NCBI GenBank assembly: GCA_019750345.1
Contig: JAIEON010000054.1
Coordinates: 1 to 12,753 of the forward strand
Length of the DNA: 12,753 nucleotides
From: Patescibacteria group bacterium
GTDB taxonomy: Bacteria > Patescibacteriota > Minisyncoccia > Phycocordibacterales > UBA9973
Direction: 5' to 3'
The notes beneath the pieces are model-generated. The model did not search any database. It was not told where the DNA came from and saw only the letters and a program-made list of their open reading frames with translations. Below, piece after piece: positions 1 to 5,137 of the stretch (the stretch's first letter is position 1; every line of letters begins with the position of its first letter). A program made the translations under genes and the position numbers.

Positions 1-49
1 CGGTTCTCTGCAAAAGAACTATACGCGAGTTCGATTCTCGCCCAGGTCT
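1..49 (+). tRNA. tRNA-Cys(GCA), 5' part outside the window
   Basis: This is the 3' part of a tRNA. The anticodon arm is perfect (GTTCT at 3-7 pairs with AGAAC at 15-19) with loop CTGCAAA, giving anticodon GCA, which reads Cys codons. The T arm is a perfect 5-bp stem (25-29 with 37-41) around loop TTCGATT. The acceptor 3' strand is 42-48, and U73 at 49 is the discriminator expected for tRNA-Cys. No CCA follows (CCG is encoded), so a CCA-adding enzyme is needed. The D arm and 5' acceptor strand lie upstream of the window. Confidence 0.9.
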
Positions 50-66
50 CCGCACATTTTAATATT

Positions 67-149
67 GCCCGAGTGATGGAATGGTAGACATAGAGGACTT
101 AAAATCCTCAGACAGTGATGTCGTGTGGGTTCGAGTCCCACCTCGGGCA
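67..149 (+). tRNA. tRNA-Leu(UAA)
   Basis: This is a complete class II tRNA. Acceptor GCCCGAG (67-73) pairs with CTCGGGC (142-148), and A149 is the discriminator. The anticodon stem GAGGA/TCCTC encloses loop CTTAAAA, giving anticodon UAA (Leu codon UUA). A long variable arm and a perfect T stem (GTGGG/CCCAC, loop TTCGAGT) follow. CCA is not encoded. It lies 17 bases after tRNA-Cys, probably in the same transcript, and is followed after seven bases by a small ORF. Confidence 0.95.
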
Positions 150-156
150 CAATACA

Positions 157-354
157 ATGATTATTCCATTTATAATTGCGTATCTCTTATATGAAATTAC
201 AGAAAATAAAATCTGGCTTTGGATTTTTATTGTACTCTGTGGAGGTGCATTTATACTTTTACTGATTAATATATTTGTAACTGAACCAATTGGACTAAAA
301 GAATATCCTGATCCTATTCCGAGTATCTCTGCACCAACAATAATAAAGTACTGA
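157..354 (+). CDS. Small two-helix membrane protein, unknown
   Basis: A 65-residue ORF starting at the ATG at 157, only seven bases after the 3' end of tRNA-Leu. It has a short hydrophobic N-terminal stretch (residues 2-12), then ITENK, a strong membrane helix at about residues 19-41, and a short Pro-rich tail (PDPIPSISAP). No Shine-Dalgarno is possible because the leader is the tRNA itself. Processing of the tRNA 3' end would release a nearly leaderless mRNA. The stop TGA is followed at once by a terminator hairpin, which supports a real transcript end here. The family is not recognised and there is no homology evidence. It could instead be a chance ORF in an AT-rich tRNA trailer. Confidence 0.5.
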   Translation: MIIPFIIAYLLYEITENKIWLWIFIVLCGGAFILLLINIFVTEPIGLKEYPDPIPSISAPTIIKY

Positions 355-355
355 T

Positions 356-390
356 AAAAAACCATCACAATAAATTGTGATGGTTTTTTA
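356..390. terminator. Bidirectional intrinsic terminator
   Basis: A perfect hairpin, ccatcacaa (362-370), loop taaa, ttgtgatgg (375-383), is flanked by A's on the left (356-361) and T's on the right (384-389). It works in either direction, ending the + strand tRNA/ORF transcript and the - strand tRNA-Leu(UAG)/tRNA-Lys transcript that converge here. Confidence 0.9.
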
Positions 391-395
391 TCTTG

Positions 396-468
396 TGCCC
401 CCAGGGGGATTCGAACCCGCGACCGTCTCCTTAAGAGGGAGCTGCTCTACCGACTGAGCTATAAGGGC
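396..468 (-). tRNA. tRNA-Lys(CUU)
   Basis: A 73-nt tRNA on the minus strand. Acceptor GCCCTTA pairs with TGGGGGC using two G-T wobbles, and the discriminator is A. The anticodon loop CTCTTAA gives anticodon CUU, which reads Lys codon AAG. Two irregularities are visible: a G27-A43 mismatch at the base of the anticodon stem and a C50-C64 mismatch in the T stem (GCGGG against CCCCC). CCA is not encoded. A truncated copy of its 5' half lies just upstream at 506-540. Its promoter is probably the one in front of tRNA-Leu(UAG). Confidence 0.88.
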
Positions 469-505
469 GTATTGTTATGCTTTCCTATATTTACACTAAG
501 ATGTT

Positions 506-540
506 GGCGACCGGAGCCGCTACGACTGAGCTATAAGGGC
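506..540 (-). pseudogene. Decayed tRNA-Lys 5' half
   Basis: Read on the minus strand from 540, the first 18 bases are identical to the 5' end of the adjacent tRNA-Lys (acceptor and D arm). Small deletions follow in the D loop, then a 13-base deletion that removes the anticodon loop and 3' anticodon stem. GGTCGC still matches, after which similarity stops. The T arm and 3' acceptor strand are absent, so it cannot fold as a tRNA. It sits in the transcript between tRNA-Leu(UAG) and tRNA-Lys, consistent with a tandem duplication that decayed. A retained regulatory or decoy role is possible but unsupported. Confidence 0.8.
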
Positions 541-568
541 ATTAATTATTTCTGTACAAAAGTACGGG

Positions 569-650
569 TGCTGGGAGGGAGACTTGAACTCCCAAGCCTT
601 GCGGCATTAGTTCCTAAGACTAACGTGTATACCAATTCCACCATCCCAGC
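569..650 (-). tRNA. tRNA-Leu(UAG)
   Basis: This is a complete class II tRNA on the minus strand. Acceptor GCTGGGA (650-644) pairs with TCCCAGC (576-570), with discriminator A. The anticodon stem TTAGT/ACTAA encloses loop CTTAGGA, giving anticodon UAG (Leu codon CUA). It has a long variable arm (around TGCCGCAAGGC) and a T loop TTCAAGT. The next bases are CCC, so CCA is not encoded. A sigma70-type promoter ends about nine bases upstream of its 5' end. Confidence 0.94.
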
Positions 651-658
651 GTTCGTTC

Positions 659-687
659 ATAATACTTTATTTATGCTTCCCTATCAA
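659..687 (-). promoter_or_regulatory. Sigma70-type promoter of the tRNA-Leu(UAG)/tRNA-Lys unit
   Basis: On the minus strand, -35 TTGATA (687-682) is followed by a 17-bp spacer and -10 TATTAT (664-659). Transcription would start about 651-653, directly before the 5' end of tRNA-Leu(UAG). Confidence 0.75.
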
Positions 688-709
688 GTTTTTATCATGC
701 TTCTGCTAC

Positions 710-737
710 TTGACAAATTCTATATATTTGCTATAAT
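710..737 (+). promoter_or_regulatory. Consensus sigma70-type promoter with extended -10
   Basis: TTGACA (710-715), a 16-bp spacer, then TATAAT (732-737), preceded by TGC at 729-731 (extended -10). Both hexamers match the consensus exactly. The expected start at about 744 gives a ~33-nt, very A-rich leader to the ATG at 777. It is back to back with the minus-strand tRNA promoter 22 bases away. Confidence 0.85.
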
Positions 738-776
738 ATATTTAAATTACACAAGTTATTTAAAAAATAAAATAGT

Positions 777-1268
777 ATGAAAAAATTACTTTTAGCACTG
801 AGTGCTCTCTTCTTTTGTTCAGTAAGTATTACGTACGCACAAACTGCTCCACCGCGTCCTACAGGAATCGCTGGATTATCGTTTTGGCAAAATGTACCTG
901 CTGAACCACATTTCTCGGACTTAGAAAAAATGATGCAAGAAAGAAGGACGACGTACATCAAACATGAGGCAACAGGATATATCCTAAGCCCTGTAACTAC
1001 TACTGACAGTAATGGTGCGCAAGTTAATCCAAACGGTAGAGTTACTGTCTGGATTAACCAACACAACCCTAACACTGGAATGGTTACCCCCATACCTGTT
1101 TCGTGCGAAATCTTTCAGCAACCTAATTCATGGGATACCCCAGCATTTCGTAATGCGAGTCCAGACAATCCGATTGTGGTGAGTCTGGTAATGAGTTGTA
1201 AAATTGATTTCTTACACCCGTCTAACACACCGATCTTAAAGAGGTTTCCCATTGCGGCAAACTTCTAA
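777..1268 (+). CDS. Secreted protein of unknown function
   Basis: A 163-residue protein with a clear type I signal peptide: KK at 2-3, a hydrophobic core at about 4-16, and predicted cleavage TYA|Q after residue 21. The mature part of about 142 residues has no further membrane helix. It is rich in Pro, Asn and Thr and has two cysteines (C110 and C141) that could form a disulfide outside the cell. I recognise no family or catalytic motif. It is a single-gene unit, with an exact consensus promoter upstream and a strong terminator just after the stop, so high expression is expected. The ATG has no Shine-Dalgarno; the leader is almost only A and T. That it is a gene is well supported by the signal peptide and the flanking signals; its role is unknown. 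Confidence 0.85.
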   Translation: MKKLLLALSALFFCSVSITYAQTAPPRPTGIAGLSFWQNVPAEPHFSDLEKMMQERRTTYIKHEATGYILSPVTTTDSNGAQVNPNGRVTVWINQHNPNTGMVTPIPVSCEIFQQPNSWDTPAFRNASPDNPIVVSLVMSCKIDFLHPSNTPILKRFPIAANF

Positions 1269-1273
1269 TCCGA

Positions 1274-1306
1274 AGCGTTTCTTACTATCGTAAGAAACGC
1301 TTTTTT
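1274..1306 (+). terminator. Intrinsic terminator after the secreted-protein gene
   Basis: agcgtttcttac (1274-1285), loop tatc, gtaagaaacgct (1290-1301): a perfect stem of about 12 bp running into a run of six T's (1301-1306). It begins five bases after the stop codon. Confidence 0.92.
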
Positions 1307-1309
1307 GTA

Positions 1310-1338
1310 TTGACAAATAATGATTATGTTGTTATAAT
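1310..1338 (+). promoter_or_regulatory. Consensus sigma70-type promoter of the SPFH-like operon
   Basis: TTGACA (1310-1315), a 17-bp spacer, TATAAT (1333-1338), with TGT at 1330-1332 (extended -10). The -35 starts within four bases of the preceding terminator's T-tract. The expected start at about 1345 leaves a leader of some 37 nt to the ATG at 1382. Confidence 0.88.
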
Positions 1339-1381
1339 ATAACCAAAGAAAACATATTGTTGAACCTTAAAAAAATAAAAA

Positions 1382-2491
1382 ATGGCTAGAAAATTAATAA
1401 CCTTTGTTACTCCGAGTACGGGGCAATGGTTGATTATCACAGAATTTGATAAGGAGTTGAAAGCGATATTATATGACCCAGGAAAACCTGAGGATAATAT
1501 TTCAAAAAACATTATCAAGAACAAATACAATGACGACCTTAGACTAGAAAAAACAAGTGAAGTTTCTTCACTAAAAATTCTAGTATGGCCACGAGGTTTA
1601 GGTTTAACCAAACTTCGCTGGACTGAATTTGTCACAGATATCCAATCTGCGAAACTTGAAAAAGTTAAGGACAGAATTACAGGTCTAGAAAGAAAAAAAT
1701 ATACTTCAATCAAAACATTCTTAAACTCCAATTTAGCAATTGGAACAAGAGAAGAATGGGTTCCCTATTTAAACAAAGTTGAAACTCACCCGGCTGTTGT
1801 TGAAATTACATCCAGTGATGGAGGCTCTGTTGAGATGGTAATCAACATCGCACTAGAAATACTTCACCCTCTTTTAATCAAAAATGTTGAAGACATTATC
1901 GCGTATGTTACGAGTTTTGTTGTTGAAGCGTTTCGTCTGTGGGGTGCAAACAAATCCTTTAAGGATTTGAGATCTATCTGCACTACAGATGACAAAACAA
2001 TTCATGATGAAATTTTTGACAAACTTACCCCCCTTAATGAGAAAGATTTCATTGAAAAAGGAGTGTGGGTTAATCGCGTTGCTGTTATGGAAGTTGCTAT
2101 AGCAGAGCGATCAAAAGATCTCTTGGAGAGTGAAGAAAATGTTGCGAAACAAAAAAACAATGCCGCTGCGGCAGTCCATCAGAAAGAAATCGAACTTGAG
2201 CTAAATCAAGCACAAGAAGCTCGTAATGCTTCTGAATTAAAATTCAGAAAAGAAGACGCTGATATCAAGGCAAACTTAATCGAAAAATCTTCTGAAGGGT
2301 TGGCGAAAATTAATAAAGGCTGGGGAAAAGGTGGTCTTAAGAGATTATACATAGGATCAGGTAATACTAATTCTATGCAATCTCTCGTTGAGAGCACATT
2401 GCAAGTACAAGACTTTGCAGACAGTGATACTGACAAACGGAGAAAACCTCAACAAAAAAACAAGAAAGAGGGAGGGTCTGAAAATGTTTAA
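1382..2491 (+). CDS. SPFH/band 7-like coiled-coil protein
   Basis: A 369-residue soluble protein with no signal peptide and no membrane helix. Residues about 135-245 look like an SPFH/band 7 (stomatin/prohibitin) core: a beta segment EMVINIALEI, a helix DIIAYVTSFVVEAFR, then VNRVAVMEVAIAERSKDLLE, where SPFH proteins pass into their helical region. Residues about 240-305 are Ala/Glu/Lys/Gln-rich and should form a coiled coil. The C-terminus is Gly-rich, then basic (KRRKPQQKNKK). SPFH proteins form membrane-associated rings or scaffolds. Most have an N-terminal membrane anchor, which is missing here; the anchor may be the overlapping membrane protein downstream. The ATG lacks a Shine-Dalgarno, but only this start keeps the full N-terminus close to the promoter. 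The family assignment rests on pattern recognition and is moderate. Confidence 0.65.
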   Translation: MARKLITFVTPSTGQWLIITEFDKELKAILYDPGKPEDNISKNIIKNKYNDDLRLEKTSEVSSLKILVWPRGLGLTKLRWTEFVTDIQSAKLEKVKDRITGLERKKYTSIKTFLNSNLAIGTREEWVPYLNKVETHPAVVEITSSDGGSVEMVINIALEILHPLLIKNVEDIIAYVTSFVVEAFRLWGANKSFKDLRSICTTDDKTIHDEIFDKLTPLNEKDFIEKGVWVNRVAVMEVAIAERSKDLLESEENVAKQKNNAAAAVHQKEIELELNQAQEARNASELKFRKEDADIKANLIEKSSEGLAKINKGWGKGGLKRLYIGSGNTNSMQSLVESTLQVQDFADSDTDKRRKPQQKNKKEGGSENV

Positions 2492-3173
2492 AGACAGCGG
2501 ACCTGTGTTATGGATATTATTATTCATAGCAATTCTTTGTATTGTAGGATTTGGATGGCTTTGGATCTACCTGGGTTGGTATATGACTATCGCACTAGTA
2601 GTGATAGGCCTGTTATATCTGTTGTTTTTCTTTAGACAACATATCCCGTTTTCTTCATTAAGATCTATTCGCATCGGTAGTGGTCTATGGTACGCACTCG
2701 GTACAATTATTGTTATATATGCGGCAGTGTTCATCTGGAACCTCTTTGCCGTATCAATCAATCGTTGGCCGTGGGATATTGACCCTGCGTCAGTTCCCCG
2801 CTCTCGTATTTCACTTCGTTCTACTATTAATGACAGTGAACAAGCACGAGTGCGAAAGAACTCAACTCCTACAGACACACGCATTCCTCTCGAAATGAAT
2901 ACGTACCAATTGTTAAAAGCTGGTACTAAGTATCGTTGGGAAAGAGCATGTCTGACTGAATATTATTTCAGAATCAAAGAAGTGGGTCGTGTCGGACTCG
3001 CGTATCAGTTTGATGATAATAGTACTCTGCACTACAAAGGTACTATGATCAAAGATACCGAGGATGCTCGATTTGTTCCTGATCAAGGAGAAGAAGAACC
3101 TTTTGTTGCTGGTACCTACACGGTAACAGTCGACAAAGATGCACTGGTAAAGTTTATCGCTATAAAAAAATAG
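2484..3173 (+). CDS. Three-helix membrane protein paired with the SPFH-like gene
   Basis: A 229-residue protein. Three hydrophobic helices lie at about residues 7-29, 32-50 and 68-91, followed by a ~135-residue soluble C-terminal domain that is probably beta-rich (for example YRWERACLTEYYFRI and FVAGTYTVTV). The ATG at 2484 was chosen because GGGAGGG lies eight bases upstream, a rare clear Shine-Dalgarno here. It also removes an unlikely 32-residue extension that overlaps the previous gene. It overlaps the SPFH-like gene by eight bases, so the two are probably translationally coupled and act together at the membrane. SPFH genes are often paired with NfeD membrane proteins. I see no definite NfeD/OB-fold signature here, so the parallel is only suggestive. 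No known family recognised. Confidence 0.8.
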   Translation: MFKDSGPVLWILLFIAILCIVGFGWLWIYLGWYMTIALVVIGLLYLLFFFRQHIPFSSLRSIRIGSGLWYALGTIIVIYAAVFIWNLFAVSINRWPWDIDPASVPRSRISLRSTINDSEQARVRKNSTPTDTRIPLEMNTYQLLKAGTKYRWERACLTEYYFRIKEVGRVGLAYQFDDNSTLHYKGTMIKDTEDARFVPDQGEEEPFVAGTYTVTVDKDALVKFIAIKK

Positions 3174-3190
3174 CACGGTACTCAAAAACC

Positions 3191-3225
3191 AAAAGACCTT
3201 TCGCAATTTTCGAAAGGTCTTTTTT
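3191..3225. terminator. Bidirectional terminator between convergent operons
   Basis: aaaagacctttcg (3191-3203) pairs with cgaaaggtctttt (3211-3223) around a short loop. A's to the left and T's to 3225 allow it to terminate both the + SPFH-like unit and the - pilin unit. A 7-base outer inverted repeat (acggtac at 3175-3181, gtaccgt at 3228-3234) extends the dyad and touches the stop codon of the minus-strand gene. Confidence 0.92.
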
Positions 3226-3233
3226 ACGTACCG

Positions 3234-3581
3234 TTATGGTAACTTCAATTCTTGAAGCGGTTGAGGTTTGAATGTCTGTTCGTTGTTGTTTATCTTGACT
3301 CCTTGTATACCAAAGGTAGACATAAGAAGTGTAATAAGTCCAAACACCGTAAGCATTATCAAGAGACCAATAACACCCCAGAGCATATGCTGTTTGCCGT
3401 CGCGTCGTTTTTCTTCGTTATCAGCACCACGGATAAACTCCATGACACCAAAAAGGAAGACACCGATTGCGATAACAAAAGACATTTCAATCAATGGGTT
3501 CAAAACAACTTTGTTTATTTTGAACAACAATGTATCGAGACTGTCAGCGTACGCAATACTGTTAAACAGTAGGTCGTACAT
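3234..3581 (-). CDS. T4SS pilin-like two-helix membrane protein (D)
   Basis: A 115-residue protein, the last gene of the minus-strand surface operon. After a short N-terminus come NPLIE and helix 1 (about 29-50), a charged loop RGADNEEKRRDGKQ (51-64), helix 2 (about 68-92) and a short polar tail ending in a KPQPLQ region. This helix-charged loop-helix layout is shared with the three genes upstream and with the C-terminus of the large protein. It resembles the VirB2/TrbC-like T4SS pilin family of Patescibacteria. The ATG at 3581 lies one base after the upstream stop (TAATATG). A TTG at 3590 would add three residues and overlap the upstream gene by eight bases. Unlike its paralogues it has no long signal peptide. 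A structural pilin or membrane subunit is likely; direct function is unproven. Confidence 0.8.
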   Translation of the reverse strand: MYDLLFNSIAYADSLDTLLFKINKVVLNPLIEMSFVIAIGVFLFGVMEFIRGADNEEKRRDGKQHMLWGVIGLLIMLTVFGLITLLMSTFGIQGVKINNNEQTFKPQPLQELKLP

Positions 3582-3582
3582 A

Positions 3583-3984
3583 TTATCCAACGCGACAAGT
3601 ACCAGTACCGCGGTCGTACGTCATACCAGGAGGACAAGTAACAGCAGGAGTTTGTTTAACGTTTTCTGTGTCTACGCCAATAACATCACCAGCGATACGG
3701 ATAAGTCCCCACACAGCAACAGCAACAAAGAGTCCGATGATACCATTGATCATAGTTTTTTTCTTAACTTCTGATTCCTTTGGATCTTTTTCAGCAATAA
3801 AGCGGAATACTGAAATAAGGAAGAACAACATCATTGCGATCATCAACACTGTGATAGACAAGCGGAGCCAGTACAATGCTTGGTTGAGCCAGTTGTTAAC
3901 GTATGTAAAGTTTTGTGCAAGCGCTACCATAGGGATAGCAGAGAGTACAGGAAGGGTTAAAGCAAAGAGTGCAGATTTTTTCAT
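3583..3984 (-). CDS. T4SS pilin-like protein (C) with Cys-bounded C-terminal loop
   Basis: A 133-residue protein. It has a signal peptide at 1-23 (KK start, cleavage ALA|Q), helix 1 at about 38-63, a charged loop EKDPKESEVKKK, and helix 2 at about 80-103. The short tail contains CPPGMTYDRGTGTC (117-130), whose two cysteines may close a disulfide loop outside the cell. The layout matches the neighbouring pilin-like genes. The start at 3984 was chosen because MKKSALF opens a standard signal peptide. A GTG at 4065 would add 27 residues of poor signal character, although it overlaps the upstream stop by one base (TAGTG). No Shine-Dalgarno is evident. If 3984 is right, the 80-bp gap upstream is the largest inside this operon. 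Confidence 0.82.
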   Translation of the reverse strand: MKKSALFALTLPVLSAIPMVALAQNFTYVNNWLNQALYWLRLSITVLMIAMMLFFLISVFRFIAEKDPKESEVKKKTMINGIIGLFVAVAVWGLIRIAGDVIGVDTENVKQTPAVTCPPGMTYDRGTGTCRVG

Positions 3985-4042
3985 ATTGATAGAGTAATCG
4001 AATAAGTAATCACCTGGTACGAATACAGGTATATATAGTATA

Positions 4043-4058
4043 GCATCTTCAGAGATGC
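4043..4058 (-). other. Small hairpin in the intra-operon gap
   Basis: gcatct (4043-4048), loop tcag, agatgc (4053-4058) forms a 6-bp stem in the 80-base gap (3985-4064) between two pilin-like genes. On the minus strand it is followed by a TATACTATATATA tract that could hold a -10 element. There is no T-tract, so it is not a terminator. A processing or stability element or an internal promoter region are the options. Confidence 0.3.
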
Positions 4059-4064
4059 AAGCCA

Positions 4065-4664
4065 CTATTTAGAAGCACTTGCAGGGTTGAGATATTCTTG
4101 TGTCTGCAAGAACGGTACCGAAGCCTTAATACCAAGCGTACCACTTAATATCGTGATAATTCCCCAGACACCAACCATTACAAACAATGCGATTATCCCC
4201 CAGCCCATACGCTGCTTGGCTTCTTCTTTTTGAGTGTTTTCTGCGCTACGCATAAACTGTAATACATTCCACAAGAAGAACAGAAATGCCGCAGCAAAGA
4301 TAAGAGGAATAAGTACAGAAGTGATAATGCACTTGACCCAAATCAATATGTCGAGCAGTGATTTAAATTTGATAGCAGAACATTCTTTGAGCACCTCTGA
4401 ACCTGACTGAGGAGCTCCGGGGTTACCTGCAGTACCAAGAGCACCAGACCCTCCAAGCGCATTGGTCCCCTGGGTCCCACTATTCACTTGCCCCTCAACG
4501 GTACTGGCATAGACAGCAGAACATTCTGCAGTATTTTCTGGGGTATACGTACTACAACATGATGCATAGTTTGCTGAGGTAACAGGACTACAGAATTGCG
4601 CCTCAACAGGTGTGGTTACAACTAGTCCAAGAGTGAGAATGATCGAAAGAAAAAATGTTTTCAT
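4065..4664 (-). CDS. T4SS pilin-like protein (B) with Cys-rich N-terminal region
   Basis: A 199-residue protein. It has a signal peptide at 1-22 (cleavage VEA|Q), then a Cys-rich segment (C25, C36, C37, C48, C95). A Gly/Ser/Asn/Ala-rich flexible stretch (about 59-88) precedes helix 1 (about 107-137, containing C112). The loop is MRSAENTQKEEAKQRM, followed by helix 2 (about 153-178, containing WGIIALFVMVGVWG) and a short tail. The two-helix unit is the same as in the neighbouring pilin-like genes. The extra extracytoplasmic Cys-rich head with its low-complexity linker is specific to this paralogue and suggests a disulfide-stabilised exposed part. The ATG at 4664 lies ten bases after the upstream stop, with no Shine-Dalgarno. 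A surface appendage subunit is inferred. Confidence 0.85.
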   Translation of the reverse strand: MKTFFLSIILTLGLVVTTPVEAQFCSPVTSANYASCCSTYTPENTAECSAVYASTVEGQVNSGTQGTNALGGSGALGTAGNPGAPQSGSEVLKECSAIKFKSLLDILIWVKCIITSVLIPLIFAAAFLFFLWNVLQFMRSAENTQKEEAKQRMGWGIIALFVMVGVWGIITILSGTLGIKASVPFLQTQEYLNPASASK

Positions 4665-4674
4665 AATATAACTA

Positions 4675-5121
4675 CTAACTGGTAAGAGAGTTCACTGTTC
4701 CAATAATCGCGTTCGTAATAGTCCATGCTCCAAGAATCAATAGTGTACCAATTACGGTATAGAAAAATGTCGCTCGTGCTTTGGTAATTTTTTCTGGATT
4801 ACCTCGAGCAAGAATAAATGACAACCCTGACCACAGGAAGAATACAACAATAATGGGAATTGCTATTCGAACAATCGCATTTACAAATAATTTGATCGCG
4901 TCTTGAATAGTGTTTACCTTTAAGGGGTTACTGAATTTAATTCCAATACCAAATTCACCACCCTTACATGGCGCACCTCCTGCATTTGCAGTACAAGGAG
5001 CAGCCTTAGCATCTTGGGCGTGAACTACTAAGATAGTAGAAGTATTCATAGGAGTTAGTGCAAGCATAAATACACAAGAGCTTACTATGAGTAGTTTTGT
5101 AATACCGTTAAATAATTTCAT
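4675..5121 (-). CDS. T4SS pilin-like protein (A), closest to the family pattern
   Basis: A 148-residue protein. It has a long signal peptide at 1-35 (cleavage VHA|Q), a short segment with two cysteines (C43, C52), then FSNPLKVNTIQDAIK, helix 1 (about 82-104), the loop ARGNPEKITKAR, and helix 2 (about 120-143, LGAWTITNAIIGTV). NPL..NTIQ....FVN before helix 1 and GNPEKI.KAR between the helices are the pattern I associate with Patescibacterial T4SS pilins, related in layout to VirB2/TrbC. The ATG at 5121 was chosen because it begins the signal peptide; an upstream start at 5172 would add 17 residues and overlap the large gene. The gap to the upstream gene is 16 bases. Probably the major or archetypal pilin of the set; this is inferred from pattern only. 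Confidence 0.88.
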   Translation of the reverse strand: MKLFNGITKLLIVSSCVFMLALTPMNTSTILVVHAQDAKAAPCTANAGGAPCKGGEFGIGIKFSNPLKVNTIQDAIKLFVNAIVRIAIPIIVVFFLWSGLSFILARGNPEKITKARATFFYTVIGTLLILGAWTITNAIIGTVNSLTS

Positions 5122-5137
5122 ATCTCTAGTATACAGT

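Noticed and set aside
352..357. UGA followed by UAA at the small ORF end as a hint of UGA recoding
   Set aside because: gyrA and the other long genes have no in-frame UGA and end at TAA or TAG in normal positions, so the standard bacterial code fits.
731..1093. Minus-strand ORF opposite the secreted-protein gene
   Set aside because: The plus-strand gene has promoter, signal peptide and terminator; the minus frame has none and runs through the promoter.
1324..1731. Minus-strand ORF opposite the SPFH-like gene start
   Set aside because: Covers the consensus promoter and the 5' end of a well-supported gene; no signals of its own.
3252..3774. Two overlapping plus-strand ORFs over the pilin-like genes
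   Set aside because: They are antisense to genes with signal peptides and a shared helix pattern; the translations are low-complexity Ser/Thr/Arg strings without domain features.
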